DNA from: Microcella frigidaquae
GTDB lineage: Bacteria; Actinomycetota; Actinomycetes; Actinomycetales; Microbacteriaceae
Length of the DNA: 64,000 nt
Direction of reading: 5' to 3'
NCBI RefSeq assembly: GCF_014200395.1
Contig: NZ_JACHBS010000001.1
Coordinates: forward strand, 2,046,001 to 2,110,000
Shown: positions 20,152 through 28,134 of the stretch, in pieces
Layout: every line of letters starts with the position of its first letter
Position numbering within the stretch: the stretch's first letter is position 1
Position numbers and translations under genes: made by a program
The notes under the pieces: generated by a model
Databases searched by the model: none
What the model was told of the DNA's origin: nothing
The model's input: the letters and a program-made list of their open reading frames with translations, nothing else

Positions 20152-22232
20152 CGATCCTCGGCATCATCGCTCTCGCGCTCCTCGTCTGCCTCGTGCTGGG
20201 GCTGCCGATCGCGCTGCTCGCGCGCGAGCGCGGCGAGGGCTGGGCGGCGCTCGCCGCCGACGCCTCCATCTACGGGTACCTCGTCCTCATGCTCATGCCG
20301 ACGGTCTACGCGTGGTGGGGCGCGGTGCCGCTGGCGCTCTTCGCCGCGGGCTGGGTGGTGCTGATCGTCCTCGCCGTGCGGCGGCGCGAGGTTCCCGCGC
20401 GCCCGGTGCTCTCCGCTCGCGACCGCTGGTTCTGGGCCGGGGCCGCCATCGTGGCGGTGGTGACGCTGATCCCGCGCGTCGACTCCGTGAACTTCCTACC
20501 CTGGCTGGGCGACATGGGCGCCTACATCAACTGGGCAAACCAGTTCGCCCGCACCGGCGAGCTGTCGTCGTCGTGGCCGCCGCTCCTGCCCGCCTACCTG
20601 GGCCTCAACAGCGCGGTGTTCGGCTTCGAGCACGTCGCCTCGTCGCTCTCGGTCTCAGGCCTGGTGCTCGCCATCGCGATCGCGCGCACCCTGCACCGCA
20701 TGGAGGTGAACCGCTGGCTCGTTCTCGCGGTCTCCGGGCTCGTCGCGGTGCACGTGCACGCCATCTGGTACTCGAGCTTCCCCAGCAGCGAGACCCTCAA
20801 CGCGCCGCTCTTCGTGATCTGGGTGGTGACGGCCTACACGGCCATGCGGTCCGAGCGCCCGCTCGGGCCCGTGCTGCTCAACGTTCTCGCGATGACCGCG
20901 CTGGGCCTGTTGCGCGGCACCGGCCCGCTGCTGCTCGTGCCGTTGGTCATCCTCGCCGTGTGCACCATCGTCGTGCCCGACTTCCGCGCCCTGCGGCGCT
21001 CCGTGTGGATGCTCGTTGCCGGCAACATCGTCGCGGCGGTGCTCGGCTTCTGGTACGGCATCACGGAGATCCGCCGCTACTACGTCGAGACCCAGCTGAC
21101 CAACCTGCTTCCCGACGCCGTCATGTCGCTCGTCGGCGGCCGTCTCGGGCTCTTCGATCCCACGGTGACCACGGCCGCCGTGCTCATCATCGTGTGCGGT
21201 GCCGCGATCGCCGCCGCCGTCGTGATCGCCCGCCGCCCAGTGGTCGAGAGCCGCCCGACCCGGGTGCCGGGCATCCTGGGCATCATCGTCGCCGCGGTGC
21301 TCGCGGCGGGCGTGCTGGCGACAGCCGTCGGCGGCACCGCCCTGTGGAACATCACGCTGCGCCTCGGGGTCGTGCTGATGGTCGTGGGGATCGCCGCGAT
21401 CGTGCTCGGCTCCCGCGCCCGCGACGACGCCCCGCGGGCGGCTGTCGTGCTCATGCTCGGCGCCACGATCGCGCTGTTCTACGCCCTGCAGACCGTGCGG
21501 CTCGGACTCCTCTCCGACCACTCCTTCTTCCTGTACTGGGACCGCTACGCGGTGAGCGAGATCCTCCCGGCGCTGTTCCTCCTGCTCGGCATCGGTCTCG
21601 AGCTGACCCGCCGCCGCGCGGCCGCCTCCGAGCGGGTGCGGGCACGGGTGCCCGCGGGCATGCTCACCGCCCCCGCCCTGCTGGCGATCGGCGCGGTCGT
21701 CATGGCGATCGTGGTGCTGCCGCAGCAGCAGAACCTGCGGCTCATGCTTGCCGATAGCTACATGCGCGGCGCCTACGATCTGCAGGTCGACCTGAACGAG
21801 GCCGTCGAGCAGGAGCAGGTGCCGGTGGTCTGGGCCGCGACGTCGACCGCGACCGTGCCCGGCTTCTTCTTCCCGAACACGTGGATGGCTTTCGCCCGCC
21901 CCATGCAGATCTCCTACGGCTATGAGGTGCTGCGCGTGACCGGTCGCGACAACTTCGGCCGCGATGAGGTCGTTGATCGTGCGGCCATCGACAGTTCTCT
22001 GGCCTGCTCGTTGACCGGGCGGATCCTGGTCTACGAGCTCCAGAACGGCGGCCCCGTGCTCGGCGAGCGCATCGATGACGAGGGCGTGAGCATCCGCCTG
22101 CGCGAGACGGTCAGCGGATCGATGTCGCTGCTGAGCCAGCCCCCGGGCGCTGGATGGCAGAAGGTCGACTTCACGGTCGGTGTCTGGGAGGTCGAGGCGC
22201 TCAGCGCGAGCGCCGCCGCCTGCGTGCGCTGA
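20148..22232 (+). CDS. Large polytopic membrane protein, possible GT-C glycosyltransferase
   Basis: The 694-residue protein has about 12-13 predicted TM helices over residues 1-540 and an extracytoplasmic C-terminal domain of about 150 residues. After the third or fourth helix an outside loop, FLPWLGDMGAYINWANQFAR, carries acidic residues placed like the catalytic loop of GT-C enzymes. No named family is recognised. Last gene of the ATGA-linked operon; it may add a sugar from a polyprenyl-phosphate donor to the glycan handled by the cassette. A transporter-like role is not excluded. Confidence 0.6.
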   Translation: MTILGIIALALLVCLVLGLPIALLARERGEGWAALAADASIYGYLVLMLMPTVYAWWGAVPLALFAAGWVVLIVLAVRRREVPARPVLSARDRWFWAGAAIVAVVTLIPRVDSVNFLPWLGDMGAYINWANQFARTGELSSSWPPLLPAYLGLNSAVFGFEHVASSLSVSGLVLAIAIARTLHRMEVNRWLVLAVSGLVAVHVHAIWYSSFPSSETLNAPLFVIWVVTAYTAMRSERPLGPVLLNVLAMTALGLLRGTGPLLLVPLVILAVCTIVVPDFRALRRSVWMLVAGNIVAAVLGFWYGITEIRRYYVETQLTNLLPDAVMSLVGGRLGLFDPTVTTAAVLIIVCGAAIAAAVVIARRPVVESRPTRVPGILGIIVAAVLAAGVLATAVGGTALWNITLRLGVVLMVVGIAAIVLGSRARDDAPRAAVVLMLGATIALFYALQTVRLGLLSDHSFFLYWDRYAVSEILPALFLLLGIGLELTRRRAAASERVRARVPAGMLTAPALLAIGAVVMAIVVLPQQQNLRLMLADSYMRGAYDLQVDLNEAVEQEQVPVVWAATSTATVPGFFFPNTWMAFARPMQISYGYEVLRVTGRDNFGRDEVVDRAAIDSSLACSLTGRILVYELQNGGPVLGERIDDEGVSIRLRETVSGSMSLLSQPPGAGWQKVDFTVGVWEVEALSASAAACVR

Positions 22233-22249
22233 CCCGGCCGACTCGGCGC

Positions 22250-23488
22250 TCAGCCGACGAGGCCGGCGAACCGCTCGGCGAGACGACGGGCTCCCCGTGT
22301 GCGCGCGGCGCGCCAGGGGGTCGAGCGCACGTCCACGGCGCTGACCCACACCCCGCGGTCGAAGTCGATGTGGTCGTCGTTGTGCGTCGGCACGATGAGG
22401 TGCACGATCTGGCCCTCGGCGGCGAGCGAGCGGCCTCGCTCGAGGGTGGCCGTCACCCGCGACGGCCCCGCCACCAGAACCCGGCGCACGACGTCGTCGT
22501 TGACGAGCGTGGGGAACCGCCGGAACCCGGCGCCGCTCAGTCCGCGCGGCAGCTGCCCGCGATGCCCGTTCCGGCTGGCCTCGCGAGCGGCCTGGATCCC
22601 CGTCTCGACCGCGCGATCGCGGTGCTGCAGGAAGCGGTCGAGATCACCGCTGTCGACCAGGCCGTCCGCGACCGCCTGCACCATCTCGCCCTCGTGCATC
22701 TGCGCGAAGGCCCACTGCTGGTCGACGAGCTCGCTCTCGTCGAAGAACGGCCGGGCGTGCCGGAGCGCGAAGTAGGCGTGGTTCTTGAGCACCGGGTAGC
22801 GGTTGCGTGCCACGCGGCGGTGGTCGCGGATCGTGCTCGGGGCGAACCGATGGTGCAGGTGCGCGCCGGCGACCTGCCGCACGTCGTAGCCCCGGTCCAT
22901 GATCCGGACGACCAGATCGGTGTCGTCGAGGTAGTACTCGTACTGCTCGTCGAAACCGCCGACTTCCTCGAGCGCCGCGCGGCGGAAGGCCATGTTCGTG
23001 CCGATCAGGTGCGGGAAGGTGAGGCTGTACGGGAAGACCCGTTCCGGGCTGGCCGCGTTGGGCGACGCCACTGGGTCCGCCAGCCGGTTGAAGAGCGCGA
23101 ACGTGCTCTGGTAGCCCACCCCGGTGTGGTCGATCACAAAGCCGCCCGCCGCTCCGACCGCCGGGTCGTCGAAGGCGGCGATCAGCTCGCGCAGCCACTC
23201 CGGCTCGGGAACGGCGTCGTCGTCGATGAACGCCACGACCTCCCCGCTCGCGGCCGCGATGCCGAGGTTGCGCGACACCCCGAGGTTCGCCACGGGGCAG
23301 CGCTCGACCACCACGCGGTCGGCCCACGCGGCGAGCACCGCGTCGGTGCCGTCGGTCGACGGGCCGTTGACGACCACGACCTCGAACTCGCCAGGGTACG
23401 CGACCCATTGCAGCGACTCCAGGGTGGTCGGCAGCGACTCCGCCCGGTTCAGCGTGTTGATGACGATCGAGACTCGGGGCGCGCTCAT
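22250..23488 (-). CDS. GT2 family glycosyltransferase
   Basis: This 412-residue protein begins with the GT-A fold: VSIVINTLNRAESLPTTLES (residues 6-25), a FIDDDAVPEPEW DxD region, and VGGFDEQYEYYLDDTDLVVR with the catalytic acid area. The extra C-terminal 130 residues are unassigned. Last of four minus-strand genes starting at 25918. It lies 4 nt after a small coiled-coil protein gene. Donor unknown. Confidence 0.87.
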   Translation of the reverse strand: MSAPRVSIVINTLNRAESLPTTLESLQWVAYPGEFEVVVVNGPSTDGTDAVLAAWADRVVVERCPVANLGVSRNLGIAAASGEVVAFIDDDAVPEPEWLRELIAAFDDPAVGAAGGFVIDHTGVGYQSTFALFNRLADPVASPNAASPERVFPYSLTFPHLIGTNMAFRRAALEEVGGFDEQYEYYLDDTDLVVRIMDRGYDVRQVAGAHLHHRFAPSTIRDHRRVARNRYPVLKNHAYFALRHARPFFDESELVDQQWAFAQMHEGEMVQAVADGLVDSGDLDRFLQHRDRAVETGIQAAREASRNGHRGQLPRGLSGAGFRRFPTLVNDDVVRRVLVAGPSRVTATLERGRSLAAEGQIVHLIVPTHNDDHIDFDRGVWVSAVDVRSTPWRAARTRGARRLAERFAGLVG

Positions 23489-23492
23489 CGCG

Positions 23493-23822
23493 TCAGCCCC
23501 CGGAGGGCGTCTGCTCGCCCTCGAGCGCGCTCACGCGGCGCCCGAGCTCGCGCAACGAGACCGCGACCGAGAGAGGATCCTCCGTGCCCCGCGGCTGCCT
23601 TGATGGAGCGCCCGCGCGGACCGTGCCGGCCTGTTGCTCCAGCGCGTCGAGCCGGCCCTCGAGGGCCCGCAGCTGCTGGTTCACCGACGCCTCGACCAGC
23701 GCCATGTGACGGCGGAAGCTCGGAAGCGCCACCAGCGCCCGCGCGAACGCGGCGATCCAGCCGAGCACGCCGTACCGCGGCTCGGCGGCCGGTGCGGGGG
23801 TGGACGGGGCGCTGGGAGTCAT
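23493..23822 (-). CDS. Small coiled-coil protein
   Basis: A 109-residue protein with a Pro/Ala-rich start, a moderately hydrophobic helix (residues about 18-35) and then heptad-like repeats: MALVEASVNQQLRALEGRLD followed by ALEQQ, with VSLRELGRRVSALEGE near the end. I recognise no family. It sits between two GT2 genes with 4 nt to the downstream one, so it may tether or oligomerise glycosyltransferases at the membrane. Real because of tight operon spacing and actinobacterial codon pattern; function unknown. Confidence 0.65.
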   Translation of the reverse strand: MTPSAPSTPAPAAEPRYGVLGWIAAFARALVALPSFRRHMALVEASVNQQLRALEGRLDALEQQAGTVRAGAPSRQPRGTEDPLSVAVSLRELGRRVSALEGEQTPSGG

Positions 23823-23853
23823 CGTCGACCTGCTTCCTGGTGCGGGGCGGGCG

Positions 23854-23873
23854 TCATGCCCAGACTGGCATGA
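23854..23873 (-). repeat. Short palindrome between two operon genes
   Basis: TCATGCC and GGCATGA form a perfect 7 bp stem around 6 nt in the 82 bp gap of the minus-strand GT operon. It could be a partial terminator or RNA-processing hairpin. Confidence 0.35.
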
Positions 23874-23904
23874 TTCCAATCGGGGGCGCCAGCCCGCGGC
23901 TCGG

Positions 23905-24780
23905 TCACCGGGCCGTGCGCCGCAGCTCGCTGCGCAGGCGCAGCTGCAGGCCCCAGCGGGCGACGAGCAGGGCGGGGCGCATGAACCACTGCGGATACTT
24001 CTTCGCCAGGTAGCGGTAGGCGCTCTCGTGGTGCGCGCGCAGCATGCGCTCGGAGTGCTGCGACGTCGAGCTTCCGCCGATGTGCACCACCTCGGCATCG
24101 GGCACGTAGACGCTGCTGTAGCCGGCCTCGAGCATCCGCTTGCCCAGATCGACGTCTTCGAAGTACATGAAGAAGCCCTCGTCGAAGCCGCCGATCGCGT
24201 CGAAGGCGCTGCGTCGTACCAGGAAGCAGGCCCCCGAGACCCAGCCGGTCGCGGTCGGCTCGGTGGCGAGCCCGAGCTCCTCCTGGCGGTAGCGACGCGT
24301 CCACGGATTGCCCGGCCACCGGTCGGCGAGAACCGCATGGCCGATGCCGTCGCGGAACGACGGCAGGCGCCGGGCCGAGGGGTAGACGCTGCCGTCGTCA
24401 TTGCGGATCAGCGGGCCGACCACGCCGATGCTGTCGTCCGCGCGGATGACCTCCGCCAGCCGCTCGATCGCCCCGGGCCGTACGGTCAGGTCGCTGTTGC
24501 AGACCAGCACCCACCCGATCTCCGGTCCGAGCACGGCCGCTCCGGCGTTGACGGCCGCCCCGTAGCCGGGGTTCGTCTCGTCCACGATCAGCCGCGTGCC
24601 CGGACGGGCGGCGGCCACCCGTTGAGGCGCGCCGTCGGTCGAGCCGTTGTCGCTCAGCACCACGGGCAGGGGGGTCGCCGTCGCCGCGTCGAGCGAGGCG
24701 ACGAAGGCGTCGAGCTCGACGCCGGGGGAGTAGGTGACGACGACAACGCCGATGCCGTCGCCGTACTCAACTGCGGCCAT
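23905..24780 (-). CDS. GT2 family glycosyltransferase, WbbL rhamnosyltransferase-like
   Basis: This 291-residue protein resembles the WbbL/RfbF group that transfers rhamnose from dTDP-rhamnose. It has VVVVTYSPGVELDAFVASLD at the start, LSDNGSTDGAPQRV, the NPGYGAAVNAGA loop, VCNSDLTV as the DxD-like site, and GGFDEGFFMYFEDVDLGKR, the family's most typical motif. The ATG at 24780 was chosen because GGAGG lies 5 nt before it; a GTG one codon earlier is possible. It overlaps the preceding GT4 gene by 14 bp. The rfb genes nearby supply the presumed donor. Confidence 0.85.
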   Translation of the reverse strand: MAAVEYGDGIGVVVVTYSPGVELDAFVASLDAATATPLPVVLSDNGSTDGAPQRVAAARPGTRLIVDETNPGYGAAVNAGAAVLGPEIGWVLVCNSDLTVRPGAIERLAEVIRADDSIGVVGPLIRNDDGSVYPSARRLPSFRDGIGHAVLADRWPGNPWTRRYRQEELGLATEPTATGWVSGACFLVRRSAFDAIGGFDEGFFMYFEDVDLGKRMLEAGYSSVYVPDAEVVHIGGSSTSQHSERMLRAHHESAYRYLAKKYPQWFMRPALLVARWGLQLRLRSELRRTAR

Positions 24781-25918
24781 CACTGCCTCCCCTCCTGCTC
24801 ACGCTCTCGTAGACCGCGCGGTGCGCGGCCGCGGCGGCGCTCCAGGTGAAGCGGGCCGCGCGCGCGACTCCGCGCTGGCCCAGCTCGTGCCGCGCGGCCT
24901 CGTCGTCGAGCAGGGCGACCAGGGCCGCGCGGATCCCCTCCGTCGAAGGCTCAGCGTACGCGACTGCGTCGCCGCCGACCTCGGGGAGGGCGAGGCGCCG
25001 CGTCGTCAGCACGGGGGCTCCGCAGGCCATCGCCTCGACGACCGGCAGGCCGAATCCCTCGCCGAGCGAGGGGTAGGCGACGAGCAGCGCGCCGCCGAGG
25101 AGGCCGGGCAGGTCGTCGCGGTCGACGTAGCCGAGCACGCGCACCCGGTCGCCCGCTTCGGCGAGGAGCCCGTCGACCTCGGTGTCCCACCCGCGGGCGC
25201 CGGCGAGCACGAGCGCCGCATCCGGATACCGCCCCTGCAGCTCGGGCTGCGCGGCCAGCACCGCGCGGATCAGGTTCGGGACGTTCTTGCGCGGCTCGAT
25301 GGTGCCAAGGAACGCGATCCAGTGCGGAGCGCCGACGAGGGTGCGTGCCCGTTCGACCTCGTCCGCGGTCGGCGGGTGGAACGCCGAGCCGTCGACCCCG
25401 TGGTGGGCGACATGGCAGGCGGCCGCGCGGGGCCCGACGAATCGCACCAGCTCGTCGCGGGTGGCGGCGCTGGGCACGATGCAGGCCGCCGCGCGCCGCA
25501 GCGAGAGGCGGGTCCACGCCCGGAAGAACACCCGCTTGAGCCGGCTGTGCAGGTGCGGGTCGGAGAAGAAGGTCGCATCGTGCAGGGTGACCACGACGGG
25601 GCGCCCGGCGAGCAGGGGCATCGTGTAGTGCGGCGCGTGGATGACCGCCGCTCGGTGCCGTCGCGCCAGCCGCACGAGCCCCGTCTGCTCCCAGAGCAGG
25701 CGCAGCGCCGTGCGCTCGACGGCCGCGGGCACGGTGTGGATGACCGCGTGCGGGGCGCTCTCGGCGATCCAGTCGGCGTCGCGCCGCTGGCAGGCGATCA
25801 CCAGGGCGACACCCTCCGCGTCCAGGGCGGGGATCAGCTGCTCGAGATACCGGCCGACACCGCCCACCTGCGCGGGGATCGCCGTCGCGTCGATCACGAT
25901 CGGCGGAGCAGCGTGCAC
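24767..25918 (-). CDS. GT4 family glycosyltransferase
   Basis: This 383-residue GT-B enzyme has GGVGRYLEQL near residue 19, a LGTIEPRKNV segment where the donor domain begins, and YPSLGEGFGLPVVEAMACGA with the conserved E-x7-E. It is the first gene of the minus-strand GT operon. The GTG start has AGGAAGG 8 nt before it; a much longer frame upstream is a shadow of the divergent gmd genes. A GATAAT -10 box lies about 30 nt upstream. Members often transfer mannose. Confidence 0.88.
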   Translation of the reverse strand: MHAAPPIVIDATAIPAQVGGVGRYLEQLIPALDAEGVALVIACQRRDADWIAESAPHAVIHTVPAAVERTALRLLWEQTGLVRLARRHRAAVIHAPHYTMPLLAGRPVVVTLHDATFFSDPHLHSRLKRVFFRAWTRLSLRRAAACIVPSAATRDELVRFVGPRAAACHVAHHGVDGSAFHPPTADEVERARTLVGAPHWIAFLGTIEPRKNVPNLIRAVLAAQPELQGRYPDAALVLAGARGWDTEVDGLLAEAGDRVRVLGYVDRDDLPGLLGGALLVAYPSLGEGFGLPVVEAMACGAPVLTTRRLALPEVGGDAVAYAEPSTEGIRAALVALLDDEAARHELGQRGVARAARFTWSAAAAAHRAVYESVSRRGGSDGRS

Positions 25919-25948
25919 AAGGGGCCTTCCTGTCGGGGGTGACGCTCC

Positions 25949-25954
25949 ATTATC
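25949..25954 (-). promoter_or_regulatory. GATAAT -10 box for the minus-strand GT operon
   Basis: GATAAT on the minus strand, about 30 nt before the GTG at 25918, giving a short leader with a good ribosome site. Confidence 0.4.
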
Positions 25955-25998
25955 CCGTCGCGCGCCGGTCGAGGAGGGCCGCCGGGGTGCGCTCGCGG

Positions 25999-26004
25999 TA
26001 GAGT
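25999..26004 (+). promoter_or_regulatory. TAGAGT -10 candidate upstream of the gmd pair
   Basis: TAGAGT about 97 nt before the gmd ATG in the 183 bp divergent gap. The implied leader of roughly 90 nt is unusually long for this window. Confidence 0.35.
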
Positions 26005-26101
26005 CGACCGGACGAACGCCGATCTGCCCCGACGGGGCCGGCAGTCGCAGGCGGCCGGCACGTCGGCGCACGACCCCCTCACCTCGACGAAAGATTGCAC
26101 T

Positions 26102-27085
26102 ATGAAACGAGCACTGATCACCGGAGTCACGGGTCAGGACGGCTACTACCTCAGCAAGCTCCTCCACGACAAGGGCTACGAGGTCTACGGCCTCGTGCGC
26201 GGCCAGAACAATCCGAAGATCGAGTTCCTCGAGCGCGAGCTGCCGTTCGTCACGATCCTCACGGGTGACCTGCTCGACATCTCGAGCATCCTGCGCGCCC
26301 TCGACGTGGCGCGGCCCGACGAGTTCTACAACCTGGGCGCCATCTCGTTCGTCGCCTACTCGTGGGAGAACGCGATGCTCACGAGCGACGTCACCGGCAA
26401 GGGCGTGCTCAACGCGCTCGAGGCGGTGCGCCTCTATGCCGGCGACGACATCGGTAAGGTGCGGTTCTACCAGGCCTCCAGCTCGGAGATGTTCGGCAAG
26501 GTGCAGCACGTGCCCCAGTCGGAGTCGACCCTTCTCTGGCCGCGCTCGCCCTACGGCGTCGCCAAGGTCTTCGGCCACTACATGACCATCAACTACCGCG
26601 AGTCCTACGGCATGCACGCGTCGAGCGGCATCCTCTTCAACCACGAGTCGCCGATGCGCGGACCGGAGTTCGTCACGCGCAAGATCAGCATGGCCGTGGC
26701 GAACATCGCCCGCGGCCGTCAGGAGACGATCACGCTCGGCAACCTCGACGCCAAGCGCGACTGGGGCTTCGCGGGCGACTACGTCGACGCGATGTGGCGC
26801 ATGCTGCAGCAGGATGAGGCCGACGACTACGTCGTCTCGACGAACGAGACGCACTCGGTCGAGGAGTTCCTCGATGTGGCGTTCGGCCACGTCGGCATCG
26901 ACGACTGGCGGCCGAAGGTGCTGCAGGACCCGCGCTTCATGCGCCCGGCCGAGGTCGACCTGCTCATCGGCGATGCCAGCAAGGCGCACGAGAAGCTCGG
27001 CTGGAAGCCGACCGTCTCCTTCCCCGAGCTCGTGCGCATGATGGTCGACGCCGACCTCGCGCGCATCGACGCCGAATCGGCCTGA
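26102..27085 (+). CDS. gmd: GDP-mannose 4,6-dehydratase
   Basis: This 327-residue extended SDR enzyme converts GDP-mannose to GDP-4-keto-6-deoxymannose. It carries GVTGQDG (8-14), the active-site SSSEMFG (126-132) and Y151-x3-K155, plus the Gmd-specific NHESPMRGPEFVTRKI and LGNLDAKRDWGFAGDYV stretches. At 327 residues it is shorter than the usual 345-370, mainly in the N-terminal RR(S)S region. The stop shares its A with the ATG of a second gmd-like gene. GDP-mannose would come from ManA and a phosphomannomutase. Confidence 0.9.
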   Translation: MKRALITGVTGQDGYYLSKLLHDKGYEVYGLVRGQNNPKIEFLERELPFVTILTGDLLDISSILRALDVARPDEFYNLGAISFVAYSWENAMLTSDVTGKGVLNALEAVRLYAGDDIGKVRFYQASSSEMFGKVQHVPQSESTLLWPRSPYGVAKVFGHYMTINYRESYGMHASSGILFNHESPMRGPEFVTRKISMAVANIARGRQETITLGNLDAKRDWGFAGDYVDAMWRMLQQDEADDYVVSTNETHSVEEFLDVAFGHVGIDDWRPKVLQDPRFMRPAEVDLLIGDASKAHEKLGWKPTVSFPELVRMMVDADLARIDAESA

Positions 27086-28047
27086 TGCGCCGGGCTCTCG
27101 TCACCGGCATCACCGGTCAGACGGGCAGCTACCTCGCCGAGTCGCTGACCGCCCACGGCTGGGAGGTCCACGGGGCCGTGCGCACGGTCGGCGAGGAGGC
27201 GCGCAGCGGCGCTCCGGAGCTGCACGTCGCCGATCTCACCCGGCCCGACGAGATCACGACGGTGATCGAGCGGGTGCGCCCCGATGCGGTCTTCCATCTC
27301 GGCGGCCTGACCTCGGTCGCCGAGTCCTGGGCCGATCCCGCGGCCTACGCGGTCACGGTCGGCGGCTCGACGGCGGCGATCCTCGCCGCCGCGAAGCGGC
27401 TGACGGATGCGGGGCACGAGGTCCGCGTCGTGAACGCCTCGAGCGCCGAGGTCTTCGGCCGCGCGGTCGATCAGCCGCAGACGGCCCGCACGGCGATCGC
27501 GCCCGTGACGCCCTACGGCGCGGCGAAGGCGCTCGGGCACCACCTCGTGCAGATGTACCGGGCCGGGGGGCTGCCCGCCGCGAACGGCATCCTCTACAAC
27601 CACGAGTCGCCGCGCCGCCCGCTCGCCTTCGTCACCCGCAAGATCACGCACGGGGTCGCGCAGATCGCGGCCGGGCGGGCGGAGACGCTGACGCTCGGCA
27701 ACCTCGATGCCCGCCGCGACTGGGGCTGGGCCCCCGACTACGCCGAGGCGCTGCGCCTGGCGGCGGATGCTCCCGACGACTACATCATCGCGACGGGTGT
27801 CAGCCACTCGGTGCGCGACTTCGTGGCCGCCGCCTTCGCCGCGGTCGGCATCGACGACTGGCAGCCGCTCGTGCGGCAGGACCCGCGCTTCATGCGGCCG
27901 AACGACGCGCCCGAGCAGCGCGGCGACCCCTCGGCGACCGAGGCCGCTCTCGGCTGGCGCCGCACCGTCGGCTTCGAGGAACTGGTCGCCGCGATGGTCG
28001 CGGCCGATCTCGCCGCCCTCGACGAGGGCGCGACGAGCGCCGACTGA
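27085..28047 (+). CDS. Second GDP-mannose 4,6-dehydratase-like SDR enzyme
   Basis: A 320-residue paralogue of the preceding gene, with the same NHESP, VTRKI and LGNLDARRDWGWAPDYA stretches. The first loop reads GITGQTG (Asp replaced by Thr), the serine motif is SSAEVFG (119-125), and Y144-x3-K148 is kept. It is therefore catalytically plausible, but may act on the 4-keto product or on another GDP-sugar rather than duplicate Gmd. No separate GDP-fucose synthase or Rmd reductase is visible, so a reductase role is conceivable. TGATG junction with gmd, so co-translated. Confidence 0.8.
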   Translation: MRRALVTGITGQTGSYLAESLTAHGWEVHGAVRTVGEEARSGAPELHVADLTRPDEITTVIERVRPDAVFHLGGLTSVAESWADPAAYAVTVGGSTAAILAAAKRLTDAGHEVRVVNASSAEVFGRAVDQPQTARTAIAPVTPYGAAKALGHHLVQMYRAGGLPAANGILYNHESPRRPLAFVTRKITHGVAQIAAGRAETLTLGNLDARRDWGWAPDYAEALRLAADAPDDYIIATGVSHSVRDFVAAAFAAVGIDDWQPLVRQDPRFMRPNDAPEQRGDPSATEAALGWRRTVGFEELVAAMVAADLAALDEGATSAD

Positions 28048-28134
28048 GCAGCGCCGACCGAGCGGGCAACTACGGGACTACGCCGCCGACGGAACGCCGC
28101 CCGGAGTGAACGGCGACGACGGCCCTCGCCCGTC

